A stretch of DNA of 64,000 nucleotides from Geobacter argillaceus (GTDB lineage Bacteria; Desulfobacterota; Desulfuromonadia; Geobacterales; DSM-12255), in contig NZ_VLLN01000012.1 of assembly GCF_007830735.1 (NCBI RefSeq), forward strand, positions 62,001 to 126,000, written 5' to 3'. Numbering within the stretch: the stretch's first letter is position 1; each line of letters opens with the position of its first letter. The translations under genes were made by a program, and so were the position numbers. This document shows, in pieces, positions 23,072 to 31,814 of the stretch. The notes beneath the pieces were generated by a model, which ran no database searches, had not been told where the DNA came from, and saw nothing but the letters and a program-made list of their open reading frames with translations.

Positions 23072-23490
23072 GACCCCTCCGCCCAGGCCAGCATCCGTTC
23101 CACTCGCTCGGCGATAACGGACGGCAGCCGGTACTGGGTAACGCCGTCAAGATCGGTCAGGGCATGGATCGTCTTTCCCCTGGCGCAGGGTGAGCCGTCG
23201 CTACCGACGATGATGGTATGGAATTCCAGGGTCGGCGTGTCGGTCCGGCGCAGGGTGGTGCGGACCGTGACCTCGTCGTTGAAGCGGGCCGGGCGCAGGT
23301 ACTTGAGCTCCAGGGCAACGACCGGTCCCAGGTAGCCGGTTGCGGCCAGTTGGTCGACGTCCAGCCCGAATTGCCCGGCCAGCTCGTTGCGGCCGATCTC
23401 CAGCCAGGCCACGTAATGGCCGTGCCAGGCGACCCGGTAGGCATCGATCTCGTTGAAGCGGACGCGAATTTTCGTTTCGTGATAGGTCAT
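23068..23490 (-). CDS. 4HBT-type acyl thioesterase
   Basis: A ~140-residue hot-dog thioesterase (YbgC/FadM-like). The catalytic segment VRFNEIDAYRVAWHGHYVAW-LE has the Asp and His of the 4-hydroxybenzoyl-CoA thioesterase pattern, and KYLRPARFNDEV follows. It would release the finished or aberrant chain from ACP or CoA (the role of ApeL-type proteins in aryl polyene clusters). Two start codons are possible: ATG at 23505 (MFGSPM) or at 23490 (MTYHET). The latter is nearer the family N-terminus and has GGATCT before it. Its end overlaps the radical SAM gene by four bases. Confidence 0.8.
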   Translation of the reverse strand: MTYHETKIRVRFNEIDAYRVAWHGHYVAWLEIGRNELAGQFGLDVDQLAATGYLGPVVALELKYLRPARFNDEVTVRTTLRRTDTPTLEFHTIIVGSDGSPCARGKTIHALTDLDGVTQYRLPSVIAERVERMLAWAEGS

Positions 23491-23506
23491 GGGAGATCCA
23501 AACATG

Positions 23507-23622
23507 ATTCAGCGGAACAAACCGGATTTACGCGGATAACATCTAAGCATAACAGGAATCCTTGACCAACTTCATTTGTAGTCAATCCGCTTAAAGATCC
23601 GCGTCCTTCCGCGTTGAATGGT
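23507..23622. repeat. Dispersed repeat family B, diverged copy
   Basis: Left part ATTCAGCGG...GGATTTACGCGGATAAC and right part TCCGCTTAAAGATCCGCGTCC...CCGCGTTGAAT are inverted with respect to each other and related to the copies at 13887-13934 and 46731-46826. It fills the space between the FabD-like and thioesterase genes. Confidence 0.5.
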
Positions 23623-23628
23623 TTTGCC

Positions 23629-24468
23629 TCAGCCAAGTTCACTGGCTATCCAGCGGTTGTACTTCCTGAGCGCATCGCCGGCGCCCACCTCGACGAACTG
23701 AGTCACCCCTGCCCTGCGCAGCGCCAGGTAGGTCTTTTCCCAATCGACCGGGAGACAGAGCTCCCGCACCAGGAACTCCGGCAGGTCGGCAGCGGTGAGA
23801 AAATCCTGGTCGATATGGCTCATGAGCGGCAGGGTCGGCTCAACGAAGCGGTAGTCGCGGACGATATCCCTCAGCGCGTCGCTGATCTCCTCCAGGAGGG
23901 GGGTGTGGAGCGGGGCGTCGCACGGCACGGTGCGGGCGGAAAAGGCACCCGCGGAGAGCGCCTCGGCCATGGCGCACTCGATGGCGTGCCGGTCGCCTGC
24001 CAGCAGGAAGTGGCGGGAGGTGTTCTGATTGGCCAGATAAACGCCGCAGTTCTCGGCAATGGCCAGCAGCGGCGCCCGTGTCAGGCCGGTGGCACAGCCA
24101 AGGGCATACTCCCGTCCCTGCCCCATGCCGGCCATGCAGCTGCCGATCCGCCAGACCAGCTCCAGGGCGTCTCCCTCGGCTACCGCACCGCTGGCGGCCA
24201 TGGCGGCGTAGATCCCCATGCTGTGCTCGGCGATGATGGCCGGTTTCTGCCCCTGCTGGTGCAGAGACCGGTACCGGTAGAGGCTCATGGCAGTGCCGTA
24301 GACCTGGAGCGCCACATGCTCCGTAGCCGGAACCCCGCTCCAGCTGAAGCTCCCCAGGTCAAGGCCGGTCCGATCAAAGGTGAGGCGGGCAATTTCGGCG
24401 AAGTCGGCATCGACCGGAACTGTACCGTCAAGGGAAAGCGGCTGGCCCGGAAACATGAAGCAGATCAT
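23629..24468 (-). CDS. FabD-like acyltransferase
   Basis: A 279-residue malonyl-CoA:ACP transacylase-fold protein. It starts with FMFPGQ, has the nucleophile Ser83 in a modified elbow AEHSMGIYAA (normally GHSxGE), a WRIGSCM arginine region and the catalytic His188 in CDAPLHTPLL. The changed residues around the serine suggest an altered acyl substrate. It may load the extender or starter unit onto the cluster's ACP, or transfer the product. It is the first lipid gene downstream of the inserted HsdM/KilA-N module. Its ATG overlaps the stop of a tiny 24-codon frame, so the original upstream neighbour may have been lost. Confidence 0.75.
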   Translation of the reverse strand: MICFMFPGQPLSLDGTVPVDADFAEIARLTFDRTGLDLGSFSWSGVPATEHVALQVYGTAMSLYRYRSLHQQGQKPAIIAEHSMGIYAAMAASGAVAEGDALELVWRIGSCMAGMGQGREYALGCATGLTRAPLLAIAENCGVYLANQNTSRHFLLAGDRHAIECAMAEALSAGAFSARTVPCDAPLHTPLLEEISDALRDIVRDYRFVEPTLPLMSHIDQDFLTAADLPEFLVRELCLPVDWEKTYLALRRAGVTQFVEVGAGDALRKYNRWIASELG

Positions 24469-24540
24469 GCTAAAACCTTTGCAAATTGGATGATCAGAGT
24501 TGAGTCAACTTCAATGCACGAATTGATATCGATGAGCATC

Positions 24541-24753
24541 TCAGCTTATTTCCCTTGCGTCCAAAAATCCGCCAACTGCTCCGCCTGCTTCAATACTTTT
24601 GTAACTGACGTTGTATATTTGCAGCAACCTGCTGCAAAATTTGTCCAACAAACCGCTGGCTTTTTCTGCCAAACAATTACGCAACAGCTTGTTTCGTAAT
24701 TCGGGGCGCAGCGAAATCCAGATCGGGAGGATCATAACAAGGCGATCTCTCAC
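24541..24753 (-). CDS. Hypothetical 70-residue protein after KilA-N gene
   Basis: A short frame starting at GTG (24753) that overlaps the KilA-N stop as GTGA, the pattern of translational coupling. The protein is basic in its first half (LRPELRNKLLRNCLAEK) and glycine-rich near the end; no family is recognised. It could equally be a chance frame, because other frames here (for example KVLKQAEQLADFWTQGK) look just as protein-like. The region 24469-24540 holds no confident gene. Confidence 0.3.
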   Translation of the reverse strand: MRDRLVMILPIWISLRPELRNKLLRNCLAEKASGLLDKFCSRLLQIYNVSYKSIEAGGAVGGFLDAREIS

Positions 24754-25589
24754 TCGTCCCCTCCTGATAGCAGCATCCGTGCGTCACCCGTCAAAATCGT
24801 CATCTGATGAATGGCGATCTTATTGAGGCGTTCGAGGCGGACTTTTTGCGACAAACCTTCGGAGATAAAGAGGGCATTGAGGTTTTCCAGATTGGAAAGG
24901 CAGACCAGTTGCGCAACCTCGGCATAATCGCGAATATTCCCTTTCTTATCGGGATTCGCATCACGCCACTGGGAAGCAGTCATGCCAAAGAGGGCGAGGT
25001 TCAGCACATCGGCTTCACTGGCATATATCAGCGAGGTCTGTTTGGAGTTAAGTTCAGCCGGTATCAGATGGGTCTGTATGGCATCCGTGTGGATGCGGTA
25101 ATTGATCTTAGTCAGATTGCGCCGGATATCCCAGCCAAGGGTCTTGCGCTCTTCTTCCTTTAGTCTCTGGAACTCTTTGATAAGGTAGAGCTTGAATTCC
25201 ACCGAAACCCACGAGGCGAATTCAAAGGCAATATCCTTATGGGCGTAGGTGCCTCCGTAACGTCCGGCCTTGGAGACCAGACCTATTGCGCCCGTTGATT
25301 CTATCCATCGTTTGGCAGTGAGGATGAAGCTGTTGAGCCCAGCCTGTTTTCTAATCCCATCGAATTCGATGGGATTAAAATCGGGATTGTTCAACTGTTC
25401 CCAAATACCAAGGAATTCAATCGTGTTGCGATTACGCAGCCAGTTTTGAATAATGTAGTCAGTACGCTCGCTGTCTTTGTAGCGGGCAATATCGGTGAGG
25501 GAGATGAAGTCTTCCTCCCTTTGTGAGTAAAATGCTACATCCCGGTCCAGGACTCGCATCTTAGCCGATGAACGCTCTTTAGAACCCAT
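24750..25589 (-). CDS. KilA-N domain protein of a type I modification module
   Basis: A 279-residue protein with a KilA-N DNA-binding domain in its first half: [40 protein letters not shown], and the conserved tail [22 protein letters not shown]-terminal ~140 residues of unassigned helical sequence follow. Phage and mobile elements often carry KilA-N proteins, and they are frequent passengers in type I restriction loci between hsdM and hsdS. Its start overlaps the hsdM end by 11 bases, so both are co-expressed. A role in DNA binding is predicted; whether it regulates or substitutes for HsdS is unknown. Confidence 0.8.
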   Translation of the reverse strand: MGSKERSSAKMRVLDRDVAFYSQREEDFISLTDIARYKDSERTDYIIQNWLRNRNTIEFLGIWEQLNNPDFNPIEFDGIRKQAGLNSFILTAKRWIESTGAIGLVSKAGRYGGTYAHKDIAFEFASWVSVEFKLYLIKEFQRLKEEERKTLGWDIRRNLTKINYRIHTDAIQTHLIPAELNSKQTSLIYASEADVLNLALFGMTASQWRDANPDKKGNIRDYAEVAQLVCLSNLENLNALFISEGLSQKVRLERLNKIAIHQMTILTGDARMLLSGGDE

Positions 25590-27117
25590 ACCCGATCCCC
25601 TTCAGGTTCTCGCGGATGGTCTTTTCCAACTCAACCCCTTTGGCAAACTGCTCCGCCAGCTTTGAGGTCAAGGCATTCATCTTCTCCTCGAACGGCACGC
25701 CGTCATCTACCTCTTCCTCGGTCCCCACATAGCGCCCCGGCATCAACACATGGTTGTTGTTACGCACCTCTTCCATGGTGGCAGCCTTGCAGAAGCCGGC
25801 CTTATCCTCATAGCCGCCATCCATGTTGCGCCAACTGTGATAGGTCCCGGCGATGAGGGCTACATCGTCATCGGTCAGCTCACGGCTACGGCGGTTGACC
25901 ATGGTGCCGAGCTTGCGGGCATCGATAAAGAGGATTTCGTTGGAGCGGTCGCGTTGGTAAGGGCGGGTTCCGAACCCGCCCCTACGATTGCGGGCCAGGA
26001 ACCAGATACAGGCCGGAATCATGGTGTTATAGAAAAGCTGCGACGGCAGCGCCACCATGCAATCCACCAGCCCGGCCTCGATCATGTTCCTGCGAATGTC
26101 GCCTTCGTCGCCGGAGTTGCTGTTCATGCTGCCGTTGGCCAACACAATCCCGGCGGTGCCGTTGGGGCTCAGCTTATGAAGGAAGTGTTGCAGCCAGGCA
26201 TAGTTGGCGTTGCCCGTCGGCGGTACGCCGTATTTCCAGCGGTTATCGTCACGCAGTTTCTCGCCGTTCCAGTCGCTCACATTGAAGGGCGGATTGACTA
26301 AAATGAAGTCCATCTTCTGGTCGGTATGCTTGTCGTTCAGAAGGGTGTCGCCCGACTCCAGACGCGCATCGATGCCGCGAATGGCGAGGTTCATCCTGGC
26401 GAGGCGCAGGGTGGTGGGGTTGGATTCCTGCCCGTAAATGGAGATGTCCTTGATGTTTCCCTGGTGGCTGAGGACGAACTTCTCGCTCTGCACAAACATC
26501 CCGCCGCTGCCGCAGCAGCCGTCATACACCCGCCCCTGGTAAGGTTCCAGCATCTCCACCAGCACCTTGACAATGCTGGCGGGGGTGTAGAATTGTCCCC
26601 CCTTCTTCCCTTCGGCATCGGCGAACTGGCCGAGGAAGTATTCGTAGACGCGGCCGAGCAGGTCTTTCGCCGTGTGGCCATCCTGGTTGAAGCCGATGGT
26701 CCCGATCAGGTCGATCAGTTCACCAAGACGTTGCTTGTTCAGGTCAGGGTCTGCATAGATTTGCGGTAGCACGCCCTTCAGCGAAGGGTTTATCTTCTCT
26801 ATGGCGTCCATTGCATCGTCAACCAATTTGCCGATCTCCGGCTTCTTGGCGCGGTCTTGCAGGTACTGCCACCGGGCCTTTTCCGGCACGAAAAATATGT
26901 TATAGGCGCGGTATTCGTCTGCATCTTCCGGGTCAGCACCTTCGAACTCGTCGTGCCCCGCTTTCAGCTTGAAATACAGATCGTTGAAGGCATCGGAAAT
27001 ATACTTGAGAAAGATCAAGCCGAGGACGACGTGCTGGTACTCCGCTGCATCCATATTGGAACGGAGTTTATCCGCCGCCGCCCAAAAGGTTTTTTCCAGT
27101 TCGTTATTTTCTGCCAT
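25579..27117 (-). CDS. hsdM: Type I restriction-modification DNA methyltransferase subunit HsdM (orphan)
   Basis: A 512-residue N6-adenine methyltransferase. The N-terminal HsdM helical domain ([20 protein letters not shown]) is followed by the SAM-binding region ([15 protein letters not shown]) and the catalytic [12 protein letters not shown]. It normally works with HsdS to methylate a bipartite target. Neither hsdS nor hsdR is in the window; the next genes are a KilA-N protein and lipid genes. The segment [20 protein letters not shown] contains an in-frame insertion encoded by a REP-like palindrome (25957-25985) near the C-terminal domain. The frame is otherwise intact. It interrupts the lipid cluster, implying horizontal insertion. 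Confidence 0.9.
   Translation of the reverse strand: MAENNELEKTFWAAADKLRSNMDAAEYQHVVLGLIFLKYISDAFNDLYFKLKAGHDEFEGADPEDADEYRAYNIFFVPEKARWQYLQDRAKKPEIGKLVDDAMDAIEKINPSLKGVLPQIYADPDLNKQRLGELIDLIGTIGFNQDGHTAKDLLGRVYEYFLGQFADAEGKKGGQFYTPASIVKVLVEMLEPYQGRVYDGCCGSGGMFVQSEKFVLSHQGNIKDISIYGQESNPTTLRLARMNLAIRGIDARLESGDTLLNDKHTDQKMDFILVNPPFNVSDWNGEKLRDDNRWKYGVPPTGNANYAWLQHFLHKLSPNGTAGIVLANGSMNSNSGDEGDIRRNMIEAGLVDCMVALPSQLFYNTMIPACIWFLARNRRGGFGTRPYQRDRSNEILFIDARKLGTMVNRRSRELTDDDVALIAGTYHSWRNMDGGYEDKAGFCKAATMEEVRNNNHVLMPGRYVGTEEEVDDGVPFEEKMNALTSKLAEQFAKGVELEKTIRENLKGIGYGF
25957..25985. repeat. REP-like palindrome inside hsdM
   Basis: GTAAGGGCGGGTTC-C-GAACCCGCCCCTAC, near-perfect inverted repeat of 29 bases, related to the one at 53836-53862. 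It is translated in frame as part of hsdM (FGTRPY), where family members normally have a shorter loop. Confidence 0.65.
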
Positions 27118-27150
27118 TCAATATCTCCAGTTGTTTCTAACCTCTCCGCT

Positions 27151-28434
27151 TTACACCTTCATTTTCCGCCGGAGCGCCGCCCGGAAACCGATGTTCATCG
27201 GGGCAAAGACCTGCACCGACCGGTGCAGCTTCCAGATCCGCTTGTACATGGAGCCGAAGGAGTAGAAGGAGCGGTTAAGCCAGTCATACCCCTCCTGCAG
27301 TTCGGCAACCGTCATCCCCTTGGGGGTGAAGGTGACGTGCTCCATGTCGTAGTCCTCCCAGGCATTGGATAAAATTCGCCCTTCCACCTCCAGGCGCCGC
27401 CGTACTTCGGTGCCGGGGTACGGGGTGAGGATCGGGAAGATGGCTGCCTCGATGCGCGCCTTTTCGCAAAAGCGAAGCAGCTGCGGGAAGACGTCCGGGG
27501 TGTCGTGGTCATTGCCGAGCACAAAGGAGCCGAGGATGCCGATGCCGTGATCGCGGAACACCTTCGCGGCCTCCAGGTAGGACCGGGAACTGTTGGTCAC
27601 CTTCCCCATCGCCTTGAGCGCTTCCTGGTTGAGGGACTCGAAGCCGACGAACAGGCCGACGCACCCCGCCTCGCCCGCGGCGCGGATGAATTCCCGGTCA
27701 TCGGCGAAGTCGATGGGGGCGTGGGAGAGCCACTTGAACCCCATCCCCCGCATGCCGGCGAAGAGTTCCATGGCATAGTTCCGGTCTGCCACCAGGTTGT
27801 CGTCGACGAAAAAGGCAAAGGAGTTCTTCCGCCGCAACCCCTCCAGTTCGGCCAGGACACTATCGACCGGCCGCTTGCGGTACTTGCGGCCGTAAAAGGC
27901 GGTGACGGAACAGAATTCACAGTCAAAGGGGCAGCCGCGGGTGGTCTGCAGGGTATTGGTGAAGAGGTACTTCTTGCCGCCGAAGAGCTCCCGCCGTGCC
28001 ACGGGAATGGCGGTCATCTCGATGAGTGAGCCGGAGCGGTAGACGGGCTGCAGCCGACCGGCCCGGAAATCGGCGAGCAGCTCCGGCCAGATCAGCTCTC
28101 CCTCGCCCGCCACCACGCTGTCCACCTGCTGCAGCGCTTCATCCGGCAGGTTGCTGGCGTGGAAGCCGCCCATGACCACCGTCTTGCCCGCGGCCCGGAA
28201 GTGAGCCGCCAACCGGTAGGCACGGGGCGCCTGGGGGGTCATGGCGGTAATGGCCACCAGGTCGGCGTCGGTGGCCGGCGGCGACGGCTCGATGTTCTCG
28301 TCCCAGAGGCCGACCTCCCACTCCGGCGGGGTGACGGCCGCCAGGGCTGCCAGGGAAAGGGAGGGGAATTTGAAGCCGAGTTCGCCCCACAGGCGACCCT
28401 TGGGCCAGCCGGGTGAGACGAACAGCACCTTCAT
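27151..28434 (-). CDS. Cobalamin-binding-type radical SAM enzyme (second)
   Basis: A 427-residue protein with an N-terminal B12-binding-like domain (residues ~1-125; VVMGGFHASNLP) and a radical SAM domain with CPFDCEFC (Cys168, Cys172, Cys175). FAFFVDDNL and GLFVGFESLNQEAL follow, and a C-terminal DUF4070-like extension contains YDMEHVTFTPKGM. The class includes the hopanoid enzyme HpnJ and BchE; the reaction here is unknown. It overlaps the ACP gene upstream by four bases and is now separated from the rest of the cluster by the HsdM/KilA-N insertion. Acting on an ACP-bound chain is a reasonable inference. Confidence 0.85.
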   Translation of the reverse strand: MKVLFVSPGWPKGRLWGELGFKFPSLSLAALAAVTPPEWEVGLWDENIEPSPPATDADLVAITAMTPQAPRAYRLAAHFRAAGKTVVMGGFHASNLPDEALQQVDSVVAGEGELIWPELLADFRAGRLQPVYRSGSLIEMTAIPVARRELFGGKKYLFTNTLQTTRGCPFDCEFCSVTAFYGRKYRKRPVDSVLAELEGLRRKNSFAFFVDDNLVADRNYAMELFAGMRGMGFKWLSHAPIDFADDREFIRAAGEAGCVGLFVGFESLNQEALKAMGKVTNSSRSYLEAAKVFRDHGIGILGSFVLGNDHDTPDVFPQLLRFCEKARIEAAIFPILTPYPGTEVRRRLEVEGRILSNAWEDYDMEHVTFTPKGMTVAELQEGYDWLNRSFYSFGSMYKRIWKLHRSVQVFAPMNIGFRAALRRKMKV

Positions 28435-28688
28435 TTACGGTTTTCCGCGATATAATCCGCCATGGTGCGCACCGACTGGAAGACCTTGGTGCCGGTGGCC
28501 GCATCCGGGACCACGACCCCGAACTGCTTTTCCATGGCCACCACCAGCTGGAGGGCGTCGATGGAGTCCAGTCCCAACCCTTCGCCGAAGAGCGGGGCAT
28601 CGGTATCGATATCCGCCGGGGCCATCCCCTCGATGCGGAGGGCGTCGATGATCATCTGCTTGACTGTTGCGATCAGTTCTTCAGCCAT
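28431..28688 (-). CDS. Acyl carrier protein
   Basis: An 85-residue acidic four-helix carrier protein with the phosphopantetheine attachment site GLGLDSIDALQL (Ser42). It carries intermediates for the ketosynthases, ketoreductase and dehydratase-like protein of this cluster, and possibly for the radical SAM enzyme that overlaps it (ATGA). Its sequence (VKQMIIDALRIEGMAPADID, VVVAMEKQFGVVV-like helix II) matches ACPs of aryl polyene and DAR-type clusters more than housekeeping AcpP. It is the only ACP seen in the cluster; aryl polyene clusters usually have two. Confidence 0.9.
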   Translation of the reverse strand: MAEELIATVKQMIIDALRIEGMAPADIDTDAPLFGEGLGLDSIDALQLVVAMEKQFGVVVPDAATGTKVFQSVRTMADYIAENRK

Positions 28689-28751
28689 TCAATGGTTCCT
28701 TTGTCGTAATCTATTCAACTGATGGTTTTGTTCTACAACCTGCCGTCTTTC

Positions 28752-28807
28752 ATAACCCCTCCCGGCCTCCCCTTACCTTAAGGTAAGAGGGGGCTAGGGT
28801 GAGTTAT
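28752..28807. repeat. Imperfect palindromic intergenic repeat
   Basis: ATAACCCCTCCCGG...CTTACCTT and AAGGTAAG...CTAGGGTGAGTTAT form an imperfect inverted repeat of 56 bases centred on CCTTACCTTAAGGTAAG. It lies between the acyltransferase and ACP genes and could act as an attenuator or mRNA processing site. Confidence 0.55.
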
Positions 28808-28824
28808 GCCATGGGGCTGAACAG

Positions 28825-29745
28825 TTACCCTTTGTATTGGTTTTGTTGCCAGTAATCGTAGAGATTGTACCACTGGTCCGGGTAACGCCTGATGTATCGT
28901 TCAAAGACCCGCAGGATCTGCTCCGTGCCGGTACGGATCGCTTCGGCATGCTCGCCGTGCCGGCCGGCAAGGTGGATCGCCTCCTCCATGTAGGTGGCAT
29001 AGCGCCCCTGCTCCAGCGGGACGAACACCGGAATGATCGGCGCGCCGCTGGCCAGGGCCAGGTAGGCGGCCCCCACCGGAATCTGCGTCTTTCTGCCGAA
29101 GAACGCGAAGGCCTGGGTGTGGGACGAGCCGTCCCGGTCGCCCAGGAGCGCCACCACCTCGTTACGCCGCAGGGCGTTGACCGCCTCGATGATCGCCAGG
29201 GGCGAGGTGGCGTCGCGGTCGACGTAGATGGTGCCGATCCCCCGGACCCGGCGCTCCGCCTCCCGCATTGCGTTGACCTTTTCATCCGGCTCCCGGAAGG
29301 TCATGACGTTGACCCGGTAGCCCCGTTCGGCCAGTCCGAGCCCCCCCAGTTCCCAGTTCCCCAGGTGGGGGGTGATGATGATCGCACCGCTGCCTGCTGC
29401 CAGGGCATCCGCCAGCGGCCGCCCCTCGCTCCTCGGCAGGATCAGCCGTTCCAGCCGCTCGCCGGTGAGGCGCAGCATCAGCATGATGTCGCACCAGTTC
29501 CTGGCGAACTTGTAGTAGGTGGAAAGCACCAGCGGCTCGACGGCGCGGCGACCGGTCACTACCCGCAGGTTGGCCCGTATCCCCCGCCGCCGCTCCCCGG
29601 TACAGAGGTAGAACAGCGCGCCGGTGGCAAAGGCACACGGCGGGAACAGCCAGCGCGGCACCAGGCGGGTAAACTGGCCGATGAAGAAGAGGCTCAGGCT
29701 GCTGTAGACCCCCTCGATATGCCCTTTTGGTCCTGCCCCGTTCAT
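28825..29745 (-). CDS. LpxL/HtrB-like lysophospholipid acyltransferase
   Basis: A 306-residue membrane-associated acyltransferase. One N-terminal hydrophobic segment precedes the catalytic H-x4-[DE] motif, visible as TPHLGNWELGG, and the LLGDRDGSS and FFGRKTQIPVG motifs typical of LpxL and aryl polyene ApeK-type enzymes. The start at 29745 (MNGAGPKG) overlaps the stop of the radical SAM/SPASM gene (ATGA); longer frames upstream are shadows. It probably transfers the chain made by this cluster onto a lipid or glycan head group at the inner membrane. Its exact acceptor is unknown. Confidence 0.8.
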   Translation of the reverse strand: MNGAGPKGHIEGVYSSLSLFFIGQFTRLVPRWLFPPCAFATGALFYLCTGERRRGIRANLRVVTGRRAVEPLVLSTYYKFARNWCDIMLMLRLTGERLERLILPRSEGRPLADALAAGSGAIIITPHLGNWELGGLGLAERGYRVNVMTFREPDEKVNAMREAERRVRGIGTIYVDRDATSPLAIIEAVNALRRNEVVALLGDRDGSSHTQAFAFFGRKTQIPVGAAYLALASGAPIIPVFVPLEQGRYATYMEEAIHLAGRHGEHAEAIRTGTEQILRVFERYIRRYPDQWYNLYDYWQQNQYKG

Positions 29746-31124
29746 CGCTTCCGTGAGCAGCCCCTGGCCTTGCCCCGGCCGGCCTCGACGAACTCCTTGT
29801 CCCACGCCTCGTCGGCGATCTCGGCATAGGCCCGGGCATACCCATCCATCTCCCCGGCCAGGCCGCGAAAGATCGAATCCGCGCCATCGTGGGTGGGATA
29901 CGCCCCCTCGGTGGCAAATATCTCCCGGCCGACCTCGGGGTGGTCGATGAGCATGCAGGGGCGGAGCAGGTTGTCGTGCTCCCCCTGCTTTTCGCGGATC
30001 TTCCGGAAGAAGGGGGAGCGGAGGGCGTCCTTGAGTGTGGTGCGCCGGATGTTGTCCACGGCCAGGTGGCAGAAGACGCACGGCTCGATGTCGCCGTTGG
30101 CGTTCACGTGAAAATATTTCCGGCCACCGGCGATGCAGCCGCTGATAATCGGACCGTCGTTCCAGAAGTCCACGAAGAGCATCGGCTTGGTGGCCCGGTA
30201 GTCGATGATCCGCTGCCGAAGCAGGTCGCGTTGCTCGGGGGTGGCCATCAGGGTCATGTCCGGCTCCCGCCCCACCGGCACGTAGGTGAAGAGCCAGAGG
30301 GCGAAGACCCCCTTCTCCAGAAGCATGTCGATGTAGCGGCCGTCGGTGATGACCGGCGTGTTCCGGCTCGTCTGGGTGAACGAGCCGCAGTAGGAGAGCC
30401 CGGCCCCCCGCAAGAGGTCCATGGCCCGCATCACCTTTTTGAAGTGGCCGGCGCCGCGCCGGGCATCGGTCTCCGCCTCATACCCCTCCAGGGAGAAGGC
30501 AGGCATCACGTTCCCCACCTCTACGAGCTTGGCCACCATCGCCTCGTCGATCAGTCCCCCATGGGTGAAGACCAGGAACGCCATGTCCGAGTGCTTGCGG
30601 AAGATCTCGAAGATGTCCTGCTTGAAGAACGGCTCGCCGCCGGAAATGACGGCAAAGTAGACCCCCATCTCCTTCATCTGCATCAGGACCGAATCAACCT
30701 CCTCCAGCGTCAGCTCCAGCCCCCTGCCGTAATCGCCGGCATAGCAGCCGTAGCAGGAGAGGTTGCACTTCATGGTGGGGCTGATGACCACGGTGGAGGG
30801 GGGATAGAACCCTTCCCGGTCGGCCCAGGCCTTCCGCTTGTTGGTCCCGGCCAGGAGGTGGTTCACCGCCAGATTGGTGATCCACTTGCTCCGCTGGTTG
30901 GGGTGGATGTCCTGCAGTATCCGGCGGGGAAACTCGATGCTCGGGTGGTTCTCCCGGATCAACTGCCTGATCCAGCGGATCTTTTCCTTGTAATACTCCT
31001 TCTTGGGGATCAGTTCCATCAGGTGGGTCATCCGGGCCAGGGTCTCGTTGGAGGAGTTGGTGGCCATGGAAAGCAGGAGGGATACGATCTTTTCAGTGGA
31101 GTAGTTTTTGATGCTCTGGAGCAT
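29742..31124 (-). CDS. Radical SAM/SPASM-type enzyme
   Basis: A 460-residue protein with an N-terminal ~110-residue helical region, a radical SAM core with CNLSCYGC (Cys120, Cys124, Cys127) and ISGGEPFF, and a C-terminal cysteine region (CIAGGRKYFHVNANGDIEPC followed by VFCH, and another Cys about 40 residues on). The last part resembles a SPASM/twitch auxiliary cluster. No B12 domain is present. The substrate is unknown; distant relatives act on peptides, but its position before an acyltransferase (ATGA overlap) and after a glycosyltransferase points to lipid or glycan modification. Confidence 0.8.
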   Translation of the reverse strand: MLQSIKNYSTEKIVSLLLSMATNSSNETLARMTHLMELIPKKEYYKEKIRWIRQLIRENHPSIEFPRRILQDIHPNQRSKWITNLAVNHLLAGTNKRKAWADREGFYPPSTVVISPTMKCNLSCYGCYAGDYGRGLELTLEEVDSVLMQMKEMGVYFAVISGGEPFFKQDIFEIFRKHSDMAFLVFTHGGLIDEAMVAKLVEVGNVMPAFSLEGYEAETDARRGAGHFKKVMRAMDLLRGAGLSYCGSFTQTSRNTPVITDGRYIDMLLEKGVFALWLFTYVPVGREPDMTLMATPEQRDLLRQRIIDYRATKPMLFVDFWNDGPIISGCIAGGRKYFHVNANGDIEPCVFCHLAVDNIRRTTLKDALRSPFFRKIREKQGEHDNLLRPCMLIDHPEVGREIFATEGAYPTHDGADSIFRGLAGEMDGYARAYAEIADEAWDKEFVEAGRGKARGCSRKR

Positions 31125-31151
31125 GGAAAGGATTCTCTTTTCGTGATCAGT

Positions 31152-31814
31152 CTACATGTAGCGCAGAAACGTCATGCATATGTGCCACGTGTCCTGCACC
31201 GGCCGGAAATGGCTGGTGGCCCGACCGTCCGCCACCCGGGCGGCAACCGGAATCGAATCGATCCGGAACCCGGCCCGCCACCCCTTTACGAGGAGTTCCA
31301 TCTCCAGGTCATACCCGTTCCTGTCCAGGGTGAGGGAGCGGAGCAGATCTGCAGAATAATAGCGGAATCCTGATTGACTGTCATCTATATTGAAACCGGT
31401 GCGCGTTTTTATGCACCACGCCCCGAAGCGGTTCCAGTGCCGCCGAAGCCCTGCCATCTGCTGAAACTGGGCATAGCGGGAGGCGATGAGGATCGCCAGA
31501 TCGTGCTGCCCGGCAGCGGCGATGAGCTGCGGAATCGCCGTCACCTCGTGCTGGCCGTCGGCATCCAGGGTAACGACCCCGCTGCACCGCTGGTCGAGCG
31601 CCCACCGGAAACCGGTCTTGAGCGCCGCCCCCTTCCCCCGGTTGCTGCCATGGCAGAGGAGGGTAACCGGCAGATCGGCAAGCAGGACGGCGGTGCGATC
31701 AATGGAACCGTCGTCCACCACCAGGACCCGGTAGCCAAGGGAACAGACCTCGGTCACCACCCGGACAACGGTACGTTCGGCGTTGTACGCCGGAATGACT
31801 ATGCAAGGTGCCAC
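31152..31814 (-). CDS. Family 2 glycosyltransferase
   Basis: A 220-residue GT-A fold enzyme of family GT2, similar in size to dolichol-phosphate mannosyltransferase-like proteins. The N-terminal IVIPAYNAERTV, VVDDGSIDRT and the metal-binding DADGQHE are visible, as is NRGKGAALKTGFRWAL. There is no membrane extension. It starts at a GTG (31814) with GGTGGAAC just upstream and overlaps the end of the deacetylase gene by 16 bases. It probably adds a sugar to the product or a lipid carrier; donor and acceptor are not deducible. Aryl polyene clusters also contain a GT2 gene. Confidence 0.85.
   Translation of the reverse strand: MAPCIVIPAYNAERTVVRVVTEVCSLGYRVLVVDDGSIDRTAVLLADLPVTLLCHGSNRGKGAALKTGFRWALDQRCSGVVTLDADGQHEVTAIPQLIAAAGQHDLAILIASRYAQFQQMAGLRRHWNRFGAWCIKTRTGFNIDDSQSGFRYYSADLLRSLTLDRNGYDLEMELLVKGWRAGFRIDSIPVAARVADGRATSHFRPVQDTWHICMTFLRYM

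Noticed and set aside
27365-28029. Long plus-strand frames opposite the second radical SAM gene
   Set aside because: They are mirror-image frames caused by high GC in the third codon position of the true minus-strand gene.
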